Notes: generated by a model not told the origin, from the letters alone. A stretch of DNA of 64,000 nt from Psychroserpens sp. NJDZ02 (GCF_004843725.1 NZ_CP039451.1:3726001-3790000); one strand, 5' to 3'. Positions 54,558 to 63,789 are shown, counted from the first letter of the stretch. Made by a program: numbers and translations.

Positions 54558-56918
54558 ATGATACGTAAAATTAAAATACTTCTCTTTTTAGCAGTTATCT
54601 CTGTACAATACAGTTTAGCACAAACCAACGATACTTTATATTTTGATGTCAATTGGAAGAAAACTACTAAACCAAATCATGCCTTTTATAGACCATTACC
54701 TTTAAAAAAAGTCGATAGCCTAGTCTTAATCCAAGATTTTTATAAAAATGGAAACATGCAAATGCAAGGGTATGCGTATGCTATAAATGAAGAAAAGTAT
54801 GCAGGCGATGTTTATTATTATTATGAAGATGGTAGTGATAGCTCCCGCAGTAAATATATAAATACAACAAACAGGCCATTACCATATTATCATCACAACG
54901 GAACAGTTTGGAAAACCATTACGTACAAAAAGGATGTTAAGGTTGGTGTCGTAAAGCTATATAACAACAAAGGGCAAGAAATTAGGGAAGAAATCTTTAA
55001 AAAAGGGTCCAGAGTAAATGATACAATAGATAAATTTACTAACTATTACTATGAAGGTTATTCTGATCAAAAAATTCCGTTTAATGATCATGTTGTAAAA
55101 AAAATAAGACCAACTAAGGCATTGTATTGGATGAATTCTGGACAATTGGCATCTGTATCAGATTATAACGATAATTATACACTGACTGCTCAGAAAATAT
55201 ATAATGAGACAGGAAAAAAGCTAAAACACTATAAACAAAGCGATTTTTTTGGTTCTAGATTAATAGATGGCAATTACTATGAGGTTAAAACAAGCAATGG
55301 TTTTGCTGTTTTTATCGACTCCACATCGCAAGTTAGTCAGCAAAAACAAGTGGTTAAAATCGACGATATTAGCCTAATACAAGCAGCTAAAACAAATAGT
55401 TATATTAACTTTTATAAAAAAATAGCGACAGATAACTATTCAGAAATTGACTTTAGAATTTTGCATAAAAATCAAGATAATGGTGTATTGGCGTCTTTTG
55501 TAACTTATAACAATCCTAATAACTCCACTTATTCTATTAATGATTTATATGATGAGAGAGAACATAGCATTGCTATCAATCAAATAAAAGAACAAACTGT
55601 ATTACAATTATTTGAATCTTTAAAATCAATAGAATGGGAGACTAATTATAGCGAAACAAATCGTTATGATAGTGACACCATTGCGCACAAAACAACATTC
55701 AAATTATTAAACAATTACATTTTTACCAATGTAGACAATACGTTTACAACTAAAAGTAGGGGCGGTTTTGGCTCCTTTTACACAAGTGAAGATGATGACG
55801 TCAAAAAATGGCGATTAGATAAACTTCACTTTTATACCATGCGCGTTTTCTTACTAAATGGTAATAAACCTATTATTATATTAAGTGATGAGCAGGATAT
55901 TAAGTATTATATCATACCTACTATAGACAATAGTTTTATTGTAAATTTTAAGGATAGAAAGTATAATATCGCACAACCAAAAGTATATATCCCATTTTCT
56001 GATAGAGCATTGCAAAGTCTTGTTGCATATGTTGATGCTAGCAATTTTTATAAAATTTCTAAAAAAACAGGTAAGCATTATATTGCTAATGCTTTTAATG
56101 AAACCATAATTGACAAAGCCTATGATAGTATACAATTGACAAAACAGTATATTATTGGTAGGCATAAAAACACTATAGATATTTATAATATCAAACTTCA
56201 AAAATTACCAATACAGAATATCCGTCAAGCGTATTATGATAGAGGCAATTTACAAGTACTTACAAATGATGGTCTATTTTATATTGATGCCCTAGGAAAC
56301 AACACGCAAAGAAAATCTATTTCCTATTCGTTTTGTGGGACTGTTAGCTCTACAGACTTTACAATATTTGAGACCAAAGGACAAAATCCCGTCAATGCTA
56401 TTAAAATTTATTATGGAGGTGTCGGTAGAGGCTATCGTGAGGAAAATATTTTAAAAATTAATAATTTAGACACCAGTTACCAATTAACGTTTTTAAATAA
56501 AAAAAAGCAAGATGGTTATAACGGTAACAGTAGTTTTGTGGATGGTTATAAAAATGTTACAAAACTGTTAGTTGTAACCAAAAACAATAAAGTTGGACTG
56601 TATAATTATAGCCTAGAAAATGTCAAGTTTGATAATAAAAAAGATACGACGAGAGAAAATGAGCTAGTTTCAGGGCGAGTGCGATATGGAAGTACAAATG
56701 CAAAAGTGCTATTACCTGTCAAATATGATGCTATTCAATTTCTTAATCCTTTAATAATTGTTAAACTAAATAATGCCTACGGTATTTATCCTCTAAAAAA
56801 TGGATTAAAATATAAAGCGTTAGGTAATATTGATAATAATTTTATGTCTTTTGAGACACTTGATGGTAAAAAAGGTTGGATTGATGTACACACGCTTGAG
56901 GAGTATGACATCAATTGA
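54558..56918 (+). CDS. Large exported protein of unknown function
   Basis: 786 residues with a signal peptide (about 1-21, YSLAQ). The first third contains MORN-like short repeats of the kind FYKNGNMQMQGYAYAIN, YYYEDGSD and YHHNGTVWKTITYKK; the last third has WG-repeat-like strands (KVGLYNY, NAYGIYPLKNGLKY, KKGWIDVH). No catalytic motif or sorting domain is recognised. Many Tyr/Lys/Asn residues suit an extracellular or periplasmic beta-rich protein. It stands between unrelated genes, 155 nt before the next one. Confidence 0.65.
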   Translation: MIRKIKILLFLAVISVQYSLAQTNDTLYFDVNWKKTTKPNHAFYRPLPLKKVDSLVLIQDFYKNGNMQMQGYAYAINEEKYAGDVYYYYEDGSDSSRSKYINTTNRPLPYYHHNGTVWKTITYKKDVKVGVVKLYNNKGQEIREEIFKKGSRVNDTIDKFTNYYYEGYSDQKIPFNDHVVKKIRPTKALYWMNSGQLASVSDYNDNYTLTAQKIYNETGKKLKHYKQSDFFGSRLIDGNYYEVKTSNGFAVFIDSTSQVSQQKQVVKIDDISLIQAAKTNSYINFYKKIATDNYSEIDFRILHKNQDNGVLASFVTYNNPNNSTYSINDLYDEREHSIAINQIKEQTVLQLFESLKSIEWETNYSETNRYDSDTIAHKTTFKLLNNYIFTNVDNTFTTKSRGGFGSFYTSEDDDVKKWRLDKLHFYTMRVFLLNGNKPIIILSDEQDIKYYIIPTIDNSFIVNFKDRKYNIAQPKVYIPFSDRALQSLVAYVDASNFYKISKKTGKHYIANAFNETIIDKAYDSIQLTKQYIIGRHKNTIDIYNIKLQKLPIQNIRQAYYDRGNLQVLTNDGLFYIDALGNNTQRKSISYSFCGTVSSTDFTIFETKGQNPVNAIKIYYGGVGRGYREENILKINNLDTSYQLTFLNKKKQDGYNGNSSFVDGYKNVTKLLVVTKNNKVGLYNYSLENVKFDNKKDTTRENELVSGRVRYGSTNAKVLLPVKYDAIQFLNPLIIVKLNNAYGIYPLKNGLKYKALGNIDNNFMSFETLDGKKGWIDVHTLEEYDIN

Positions 56919-57073
56919 ATGTGGTTTTTTAAGCAAAAATCATGTCGAGCTTTACATCTTCAAAATTGTTTTTATCGCCCAATTATATTTTACTTAAAAT
57001 CACTAAAATCACTAAAATTAATAAAGATTTACAATATTTTTGTGTTTTAAACAAAATGCATAAACACTAAGAT

Positions 57074-57673
57074 TTGTTAAAGAAAACGCAACAATTACCC
57101 CAAGAAGAAGTACTAGATACCGATTATTTTATTTACTGTTTAGAAGCAGTTGAAGATATAGAAATCGAAACAGTTACTGAAACACAAAACAAATTAGGAC
57201 AATTAACCTTGCAATATGGTGTAGCAAGTATTTATAATACATGCGACACTATTGAAGGATTAGAATCTAACTTAAACATTTTAATTTTAGATGATCATAA
57301 TTTTAATGATTACGAAATAATCTATCTAGTTATATCGGGTGAAGCCAATAGTATTTGTTTAAATGATTATTACTACAGTCTACAAGAAATAGCAGAAATG
57401 TTTGAAGGACGGTTAGAGGGGAAGATTCTTCATTTTTCCAATGTAAAAGTCTTAGATTTGGACGAAGAGGAAGCTCAATATTTTTTAGATATTACTGGTG
57501 CAAAAGCTATTTCTGGATATGGTTATGAGTCTAACGGAGTAACTAGCTCAAATCTTGATATTGCATTTTTTAATTTATTTAAGGAAGACCATAATATGTT
57601 AGATGTTGTGGAGGAGTTACATCAAAGACATTACAAACTATGTAAACTACTTGATTTTAGATTGTATTATTAA
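57074..57673 (+). CDS. Conserved-looking cytoplasmic protein, TTG start, unknown function
   Basis: A 199-residue acidic alpha/beta protein with the segment NILILDDHNFNDYEIIYLVISGEANSI and a C-terminal helical region (HQRHYKLCKLLDFRLYY). An in-frame TAA at 57068-57070 closes the frame just upstream and no ATG lies near the beginning, so TTG at 57074 is the probable start. It could belong to the small stress or nucleotide-related hypothetical proteins of Bacteroidota, but I cannot name a family. It lies 173 nt before vgrG and may or may not belong to that module. Confidence 0.6.
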   Translation: MLKKTQQLPQEEVLDTDYFIYCLEAVEDIEIETVTETQNKLGQLTLQYGVASIYNTCDTIEGLESNLNILILDDHNFNDYEIIYLVISGEANSICLNDYYYSLQEIAEMFEGRLEGKILHFSNVKVLDLDEEEAQYFLDITGAKAISGYGYESNGVTSSNLDIAFFNLFKEDHNMLDVVEELHQRHYKLCKLLDFRLYY

Positions 57674-57846
57674 AGGAATACTCAATATGTGTTTGAAGCT
57701 GTAAATTTAAATTTAAACAGATTTTCTATATAAAACCGAATGATTATTGATTAGGAGTTAGATCTATTAGTATTTTCTATAAAATTGTAATATATTTACT
57801 TTACAGATTACGTAGTAGTACAATATAAAAAACTAAAAATCAATAC

Positions 57847-59610
57847 ATGGCACTACAAACCAGTACAGAGATATTTATATCTGGCATACCAATACAATCT
57901 TATGTTAGTTTAAAACTTTCACAAGAAATTGATGCACATCACGATTTAGAATTAGTTTGTCGGACTGATGTTGTTGAACGATTATCCCAAGAATTAATAG
58001 GAGATAGTAAAGAATATTTGGGAGGTATAATAACCATTGTAATCAAGGCTTTTTCAGATTTCGGGACCTTTAAGGAATTAGAATTTAAGGGGATTATAAA
58101 TAAAATAATAGGGACAAAAGGATTTCATCATGATAGTGGTGATTTAATCACTTTACATGCAAAAAGTGCTTCAATATTAGCTGACGATGGAGGACATTAT
58201 GCTTCTTTTAGTGATATGACCCTCTTTGATATTCTAAATCAAACCTTTTTAGGCTACGATGTAGGAAAATTAGAAACTAGTTTTAAACCTGTGTCGTCAG
58301 ATACAATTCATTATTCAGTACAACACAATCAAAGTGCTTTTAGTTATGCTAGTCGGTTAGCTGCTTATTATAATGAGTGGTTTTATTATGATGGTAAAAA
58401 ACTTGTATTTGGTAGTCCAAGTGCTGAAGAAACAGAGTTGGCTTATGGTGTTGATTTACAAAAATTATCTTTAGAATTGAGCACAGTACCTAACTCTTTC
58501 GATTATTTTACTAATGATTATCTTACAGATCAACTACATAAAAAAAGTAGTAGAGATGTAGAAATTTCTTCTAACGGATATCATGGGTTTACAGACATCA
58601 AATCTAAAGAATTGTTTAATAAACAAACTCAGGTATACCATAACCTATATAGTGATGCTTCGCTAAAACCAAGATTAGATACTCAAGTAGAACAATATAC
58701 AAAGGCACAAGCTATACAACAAGTTGTAGCAAAAGGAATAAGTGATAATCCAGGAGTAAATCTTGGAGAAATTGTTAATATAAAAGGTTACGGTGCTTTT
58801 AGAATTATTAAAGTAATACATACTAATATAGAGGATGGTGTATATCAAAATGAATTTGAAGCCGTTACAACAGATATTAATGTATATCCCAAAACCAATA
58901 TTCTGGCGTTTCCTAGAAGTGAGACACAAGTTGCTACTGTTGTAGAAAATGTTGATCCTGATGGAATTAGTCGTGTACAAGTACAATTTCCTTGGCAAAA
59001 ACTTAGTGGCGCACTAACACCTTGGTTACGTGTAGTCTCTCCTCATGCGGGTGGAGATAAAGGGTTTCATTTTATACCAGAAAAAGGAGAAGAAGTACTA
59101 GTGGGATTTGAAGGGGGGAATGCAGAACGACCTTATGTACATGGCAGTATGTATACCGGTACTGCACAGCCAGGTAATTTTCAAAGTGGAGCAAACGATA
59201 TCAAAGCGATCCAATCCCGTAGTGGGAATAAAATGGTTTTGGATGATAATGTAGGGAGTATGTTACTCACTGATAAAGGAACTGCTTCTATGATGATGGA
59301 TGGAGCAGGAAATACCATAGTAACTACAAATGCTAGTCATACCACAACGGTAGGAGAAGAGTCTAGCGTGCTGAAAATGGATGCTGATGGGAATATAGAC
59401 CTTACTGGCAAAGAAAAATTAACGATTACAATAGGCGAAAGTAGTATTACAATGAAGAAAGATGGCACAATCAAAATAAAAGGAAAAGCCATTACTGTTG
59501 AAGGCGATGATATTGGGGTCGGGGCTAATAAATCTACAGCAATTTTTTCTCCAAGTAATCATATTGCAGGAAATACAAAAATGGATGGTGGAGATGTATT
59601 TATTAATTAG
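57847..59610 (+). CDS. vgrG: VgrG-type spike protein (type VI secretion, Bacteroidota type)
   Basis: This 587-residue protein forms the trimeric tip of the secretion tube and carries effectors. The gp27-like base (about 1-330) has the family pattern HHDLELVCRT, FKGIINKI, NQSAFSYASRLAAYYNEWFYYDG and GVNLGEIVNIKGYGAFRI. The gp5/OB part (about 355-440) reads VENVDPDGISRVQVQFPW, TPWLRVVSPHAGGDKGFHFIPEKGEEVLVGFEGGN and RPYVHGSMY. The C-terminal beta-spike region (about 455-587) has repeated short polar strands (KMVLDD, SSITMKKDGTIKIKGKAITVEG). It is followed by an adaptor-like gene (14 nt) and a PAAR-like effector (16 nt), the usual arrangement. The structural genes of the apparatus are not in the window. 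Confidence 0.88.
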   Translation: MALQTSTEIFISGIPIQSYVSLKLSQEIDAHHDLELVCRTDVVERLSQELIGDSKEYLGGIITIVIKAFSDFGTFKELEFKGIINKIIGTKGFHHDSGDLITLHAKSASILADDGGHYASFSDMTLFDILNQTFLGYDVGKLETSFKPVSSDTIHYSVQHNQSAFSYASRLAAYYNEWFYYDGKKLVFGSPSAEETELAYGVDLQKLSLELSTVPNSFDYFTNDYLTDQLHKKSSRDVEISSNGYHGFTDIKSKELFNKQTQVYHNLYSDASLKPRLDTQVEQYTKAQAIQQVVAKGISDNPGVNLGEIVNIKGYGAFRIIKVIHTNIEDGVYQNEFEAVTTDINVYPKTNILAFPRSETQVATVVENVDPDGISRVQVQFPWQKLSGALTPWLRVVSPHAGGDKGFHFIPEKGEEVLVGFEGGNAERPYVHGSMYTGTAQPGNFQSGANDIKAIQSRSGNKMVLDDNVGSMLLTDKGTASMMMDGAGNTIVTTNASHTTTVGEESSVLKMDADGNIDLTGKEKLTITIGESSITMKKDGTIKIKGKAITVEGDDIGVGANKSTAIFSPSNHIAGNTKMDGGDVFIN

Positions 59611-59624
59611 AATGAGATAAAAAT

Positions 59625-60593
59625 ATGTTTAATAATAATAATAATAATAATAGAATACTTGTTTCTGAACCATTTTCTGACCGTTATACATTACTTATTG
59701 ATAGTAAAATGATGGCAGGTAATGTTTCCATGAATTCTAAGACGCGAATGCGATGGGATTTTAACGTACATCGTGTTAAAGAAGACTATTTAGAAATCTC
59801 ATTATTACAATTAGAAAACACCCTAATAGAAAGTGATAATCCAATGATTAAGGATATATCTGCTATGAGTCAAGCTTTTGGTAGAATGTATTCAGAATTA
59901 CATTTAATTATAAGCCATACAGGAAAGGTGCTTGAAGTATTAAATATGGACCTCATTTTAGATAAATGGAATATTGCTAAAAAAGAAATGGAAAAAGCTA
60001 TTGAACATTCTCCAGAAGCAAAAGATATTTTAATACTAAACGATGAGATATTCAACGATAAAGAAAAAGTAAAATTAGCTATCGGCGCTAATGATTTCTT
60101 GAACCTTTATTTTCCTTACGTGTATGGTAAATCATTACCTTATACTAATGGAGATATTATCACCAATAATTTTTTGAACTCAAATACGTTACAATGGAAA
60201 ACAAAGGTGAGTGCAAAAGAACTAGATAAGGCTACAGGATCTTTACTTTTAGTAGATGTGTCTTCTGAACCACATGGGATACTAACCAAAAGTTGGCATC
60301 AGAAAACATATAAGAGTTTTGAGAAAGTTATGGATATTAAAAAACTAGAAACAACCCTTAGTAAAAAGGCTCAGTATACAGTTTCAAAAAATAATGGTAA
60401 ATTATTAGAAGTAACTTCTTCTAACATTGAAATAGCAGACAAGGAAAAATTATTTACTGTAATGAATTATAAAATGGTCGCAGATCATAAAGATTTTCAA
60501 ACTAATAGTGAGCAAAAATCTACAAAAGATTATAAAGAAAATTCTGGTACTAAACGCAGTGGCAGAATGTCTTTTTTAATTGATGATATGTAA
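59625..60593 (+). CDS. Probable effector-loading adaptor/chaperone between vgrG and the toxin
   Basis: A 322-residue protein without a signal peptide. The first ten residues are MFNNNNNNNR, encoded by an (AAT)7 run. The rest is alpha+beta with ENTLIESDNPMIKDISAMSQAFG, FPYVYGKSLPYTNGDI and ATGSLLLVDVSSEPHG. No named family is recognised. Its place between vgrG and a PAAR-like effector is where adaptors (DUF4123-, DUF2169- or DcrB-like proteins in other T6SS) are found, so the role is inferred from position only. Confidence 0.6.
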   Translation: MFNNNNNNNRILVSEPFSDRYTLLIDSKMMAGNVSMNSKTRMRWDFNVHRVKEDYLEISLLQLENTLIESDNPMIKDISAMSQAFGRMYSELHLIISHTGKVLEVLNMDLILDKWNIAKKEMEKAIEHSPEAKDILILNDEIFNDKEKVKLAIGANDFLNLYFPYVYGKSLPYTNGDIITNNFLNSNTLQWKTKVSAKELDKATGSLLLVDVSSEPHGILTKSWHQKTYKSFEKVMDIKKLETTLSKKAQYTVSKNNGKLLEVTSSNIEIADKEKLFTVMNYKMVADHKDFQTNSEQKSTKDYKENSGTKRSGRMSFLIDDM

Positions 60594-60609
60594 ATAACTC
60601 AAATTAAGT

Positions 60610-62217
60610 ATGGGCAATAAAATTATTACAGAAAAAGATTTCTGGATATGTTCTACAGGATGTGTTCCTGCGCCTTTTCAGGGTACAGCTTCTCGTCCTA
60701 AAACCAAATCTGGAGATGTATATATTACCAAGAGAGATACCTCTACAGCTAGTTTTATTGATTTTGGGTGTAGTAAATATATGTGGATTGCAGCTTTAGC
60801 AGCAGCAGCATTAGTTGTTGGTGCTATTGTAGTAGGCGTACTCACCGTAGCAACAGGTGGTGCTGCATTATTAATCATAGGTGCTATTGCAGGAGCAGCA
60901 GGTGCTGCTTTTGGTGGAGCAATTGGTGGATTATTGTGTGGACAACAATTAAGTGGTAAACGTACATGGACTGGCACTAAAAATGATTTTAAAGTAATAG
61001 GGACTCCAACAATTACAGGAGACAGTACGATGACCTGTGCTGCAGGTGGAAGTATTACTTTTGCTCCTAATATCAAGAATTGGTGGCAAGCCATATCATT
61101 AGCATCAGCTAATTATATAGGAGAGATTTTTCAGGGAATGATGATTGGTGTTACGGTCGGTGCTGCTGGGATGGCATTTTTGGGTGGTGCAGCCGCTTAT
61201 GGGATAGGAGGAATGAAAGCTGTAGGGCACGCAGGATTACGATTTCTGGCAAGCACACCTAGAAACCTAGCTGTAAATGCAATAGAGAGCATAGGTAAAG
61301 TAGGACTTCTTTTTCGAGGTGTTGGTGGAGTACAGGGTGGATTACAATCTTATGGAGAAACAGGAAGTACCAACGCAGGATCCATAGCTGAAGGTGTTTT
61401 TGGGGGAGAGGTAAGTGCGTATCGTGTTGTTACAGGTCAAGGCAGTTGGAATGATGTGTGGGGTACCGCTATGATGTTGCTACCTGTAGGACAAGGAAAA
61501 CGAGACGTAGAGAATAATTTTCGTAGTGCAGCAGACGACGCAGCAGATGGGCCTGCGAGAGATGCGGAACCTACACATGCAGATGAAGGAGAAACGACTA
61601 CCAAAGCAGATGAACCTGAAACTACTAAGAGTGATGATCCAGAAACTACTAAAGCAGACGAAGAGGAAGGAAATACGACACGAAATACAGAAAGTGAATC
61701 TCCTACAAAACCAGATAAGGATGGGGAGGCGTATGAGGCTGCTCCTAAACCCATAAAAAATTATGAGACTACTAAAATGTCTGAAAATTATAAAGGAGAA
61801 GAAACTGGAAATGGATGGTGCGCTCCTAAAAAGGTAAAATATCTAACCCATACAGAAAGAGCAAAACTAAAGCTTGAATTTAAAGATGGTAAAGTTTATG
61901 ATTTTGAAGGAAATTTATTTGACACTTCAAATTCAAATTCTATATTTTCCGATGGAAAAGCAATTTTTGTGATGGATGCTCAAGGAAATATTTATGCTTC
62001 AAAATATCAAGCTATTGGCGAATTTCATCATTCAAGTATTCTTGGAGGTGAACCAGTTGCTGGGGCTGGAGAAATTACGGCAAGTAATGGAATAATCACA
62101 GAAATATCAAATAAAAGTGGTCACTACCAACCTGATCGGGCTATTAACTCGCAGGTGATTGAGCAAATAAGTAATCAAAGAATAAACACAGCAATTATTA
62201 AAATATCAGGATATTAA
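60610..62217 (+). CDS. PAAR-like polymorphic effector with C-terminal toxin domain
   Basis: 535 residues. The PAAR-like (DUF4280-type) spike-tip segments lie at about 1-45 (DFWICSTGCVPAPFQGTASRP) and 130-157 (KVIGTPTITGDSTMTCAAGG). They are separated by a Gly/Ala-rich hydrophobic hairpin (about 58-115), and a second hydrophobic part runs from about 165 to 225. A Thr/Glu/Lys linker (about 310-385, ETTKADEPETTK) precedes the variable C-terminal domain (about 395-535). That domain has VKYLTHTERAKL, AIFVMDAQGNIYAS, GEFHHSSILGGEPVAGAGE and SGHYQPDRA, segments that I remember from the ends of polymorphic toxins but cannot tie to an activity. The immunity candidate follows 4 nt later. Confidence 0.8.
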   Translation: MGNKIITEKDFWICSTGCVPAPFQGTASRPKTKSGDVYITKRDTSTASFIDFGCSKYMWIAALAAAALVVGAIVVGVLTVATGGAALLIIGAIAGAAGAAFGGAIGGLLCGQQLSGKRTWTGTKNDFKVIGTPTITGDSTMTCAAGGSITFAPNIKNWWQAISLASANYIGEIFQGMMIGVTVGAAGMAFLGGAAAYGIGGMKAVGHAGLRFLASTPRNLAVNAIESIGKVGLLFRGVGGVQGGLQSYGETGSTNAGSIAEGVFGGEVSAYRVVTGQGSWNDVWGTAMMLLPVGQGKRDVENNFRSAADDAADGPARDAEPTHADEGETTTKADEPETTKSDDPETTKADEEEGNTTRNTESESPTKPDKDGEAYEAAPKPIKNYETTKMSENYKGEETGNGWCAPKKVKYLTHTERAKLKLEFKDGKVYDFEGNLFDTSNSNSIFSDGKAIFVMDAQGNIYASKYQAIGEFHHSSILGGEPVAGAGEITASNGIITEISNKSGHYQPDRAINSQVIEQISNQRINTAIIKISGY

Positions 62218-62221
62218 AATT

Positions 62222-62512
62222 ATGGAAAAGTTAAAACAAGGCTTAACTATCCCGATGTATGTATTACATTACATAGATAGTATGGAAGACTTAAATGAGA
62301 AGATTGAAAAAATTAATTTTTTAAAAAAAGAGTATCCTTTGGATGACAGGAAAAATATCTTTGCTTCGCTAGAATGGGCTATGGATAACAAAGACTATAA
62401 TTTTTTATCTCTAATGTCCTATGCAAATGATAGATTTTCAAATAATGATATTTTTCAATATCTAAACAAATTATATATTTTGTTCAAACAAAGAAATCTT
62501 AATATTTCTTAG
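62222..62512 (+). CDS. Candidate immunity protein for the upstream effector
   Basis: A 96-residue cytoplasmic, acidic-to-neutral helical protein (LNEKIEKINFLKKEYP, LEWAMDNKDYNFLSLMSYAND) with no recognised family. It starts 4 nt after the effector stop, the usual place of the cognate immunity gene. The role is inferred from position and size. Confidence 0.6.
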   Translation: MEKLKQGLTIPMYVLHYIDSMEDLNEKIEKINFLKKEYPLDDRKNIFASLEWAMDNKDYNFLSLMSYANDRFSNNDIFQYLNKLYILFKQRNLNIS

Positions 62513-62655
62513 GATAGATACTTCCTGTTTTATCAATAAGCAAACACTATGATTCTTGGTTGTTTTCTCATTACATAACCAAAATTTAAAATTGTTTGTA
62601 GCTATTTAATTATATTGAATAACATATTTAGATATTAAAATTATGTAAAAATTAA
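62513..62655. repeat. Intergenic stretch ending in a copy of the toxin-immunity junction
   Basis: Positions 62631-62660 repeat 62210-62239 (toxin 3' end plus immunity start) with 27 of 30 bases identical. In the copy the ATG (62643-62645) is followed at once by TAA. The rest of the stretch is AT-rich and empty. Confidence 0.75.
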
Positions 62656-63156
62656 AATAATACCACCAATAAAAATACAGAAAGTGAATTACCCACAAAA
62701 CCAGATAAAGATGGGAAGGCGTATGAATCGGAAGTATATGATCCAAGAAAAGATCCAAAATTTGAAGAATTAGCTAGAGAAGAAGGGAAAAATAGTAAAG
62801 GAGATATTATTAAAGCTGAGAATGAAGCAGAAGCTATATTAATTGCAGAAAATAAAGGTATAGTTGAGAACCCCAGTAGACCAAATAGAAAATTAGGAGA
62901 ACCTGATTTAAATTTTAAAATTGATGGACCAGATCCCTATAGATGGACAGATGTCAAGACTCCAGTTAATAGGGGAAACTTAACAAGAATGGCAGAAGGT
63001 ATTGGAAAAAAAATACCTTTGCAGAAAGGCGGAACTAATGATGTATTGCATATAGTAGATTTAAAAAACATACCACTTTCTGAAAAAGCATCATTTCAGC
63101 AAACAGTTATAAATTCGGCTGGAAGTCAAGATGGAATAGTTTTCATTAATAATTAA
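62656..63156 (+). pseudogene. Orphan toxin C-terminal cassette (no start codon)
   Basis: A frame open for 166 codons ends at TAA 63154-63156 but has no usable start; a stop lies just before at 62653. It begins with a copy of the effector linker: bases 62674-62726 match 61684-61736 in 48 of 53 positions (NTES..PTKPDKDG). The C-terminal part is a different toxin-like domain with EPDLNFKIDG followed by DVKTP, a spacing suggestive of a PD-(D/E)xK nuclease or CdiA-CT-type tRNase core. This is the layout of displaced toxin tips in polymorphic toxin loci, silent unless recombined onto the full effector. The nuclease idea is inference. Confidence 0.75.
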
Positions 63157-63163
63157 AAAAGAG

Positions 63164-63730
63164 ATGATAGGTTTAGAGCAGAAAATAAATGATCACTTGA
63201 AATGGTTGGACAAAGAAGAAGGTAATCAACTAGATATTGAAAATGAAGAAATAAATAATTTTAATTTTGAGAATGTTGATTTAAATAGTGGAATCTTCAC
63301 AAATGTTAATTTTACTGATATTGATATTATAGAAGTGAATTTAAGTGGTTCTTACTTTTTTAATTGTGTTTTTAATAATGTTAGTTTTAAAAACGTGAAT
63401 TTAAGAAAAAGTGAATTTCATGATTGTCATTTTATTAAATGTAATATAGAGAAGTCTAATATCACTAAAACTGAGTTTTTTAATTTGAAATCAAATAACA
63501 CGAGTTTTTTGGAAGTGGATTTAGGTTGGGCATTTATAGATGGCTCAAGTTTTATTAAATGTGTTTTTGATAAGATTATCGTAGAAGGTACTATTATTGC
63601 AGATACTGAAATGCAAAATACTAGATTTAGACACCTCAAGTTTTCTAAAAAGTATCCTTTGAAATATGCAGAACAAAAGAATATTATTTATATTGAAGAT
63701 GAAGCAGTTTTTATAAAGGAAACTACTTAG
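63164..63730 (+). CDS. Pentapeptide-repeat-like protein, candidate immunity for the orphan toxin
   Basis: A 188-residue protein with many A(D/N)Lxx-like five-residue turns in a relaxed form: FNFENVDLNSGIFTNVNFTD, VNLSGSYFFNCVFNNVSF, VNLRKSEFHDCHFI, and so on from about 30 to 155, expected to fold as a right-handed quadrilateral beta helix. It starts 7 nt after the orphan toxin cassette, and immunity genes are often kept with displaced toxin ends to protect the cell. Pentapeptide proteins are known to mimic or bind nucleic-acid-binding sites, which would suit a nuclease target. The function is inferred. Confidence 0.65.
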   Translation: MIGLEQKINDHLKWLDKEEGNQLDIENEEINNFNFENVDLNSGIFTNVNFTDIDIIEVNLSGSYFFNCVFNNVSFKNVNLRKSEFHDCHFIKCNIEKSNITKTEFFNLKSNNTSFLEVDLGWAFIDGSSFIKCVFDKIIVEGTIIADTEMQNTRFRHLKFSKKYPLKYAEQKNIIYIEDEAVFIKETT

Positions 63731-63789
63731 TTTTATCCCCTTATAAATTAGGAGTGATCTTTTAAATATCAAAATCAATATATTTGAAT

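Noticed and set aside
61437..61754. 105-codon open frame on the minus strand opposite the effector linker
   Set aside because: It is a shadow of the repetitive Thr/Glu/Lys linker.
62643..62648. ATG at 62643 as a start for the orphan toxin cassette
   Set aside because: The next codon is TAA and the frame differs from that of the cassette.
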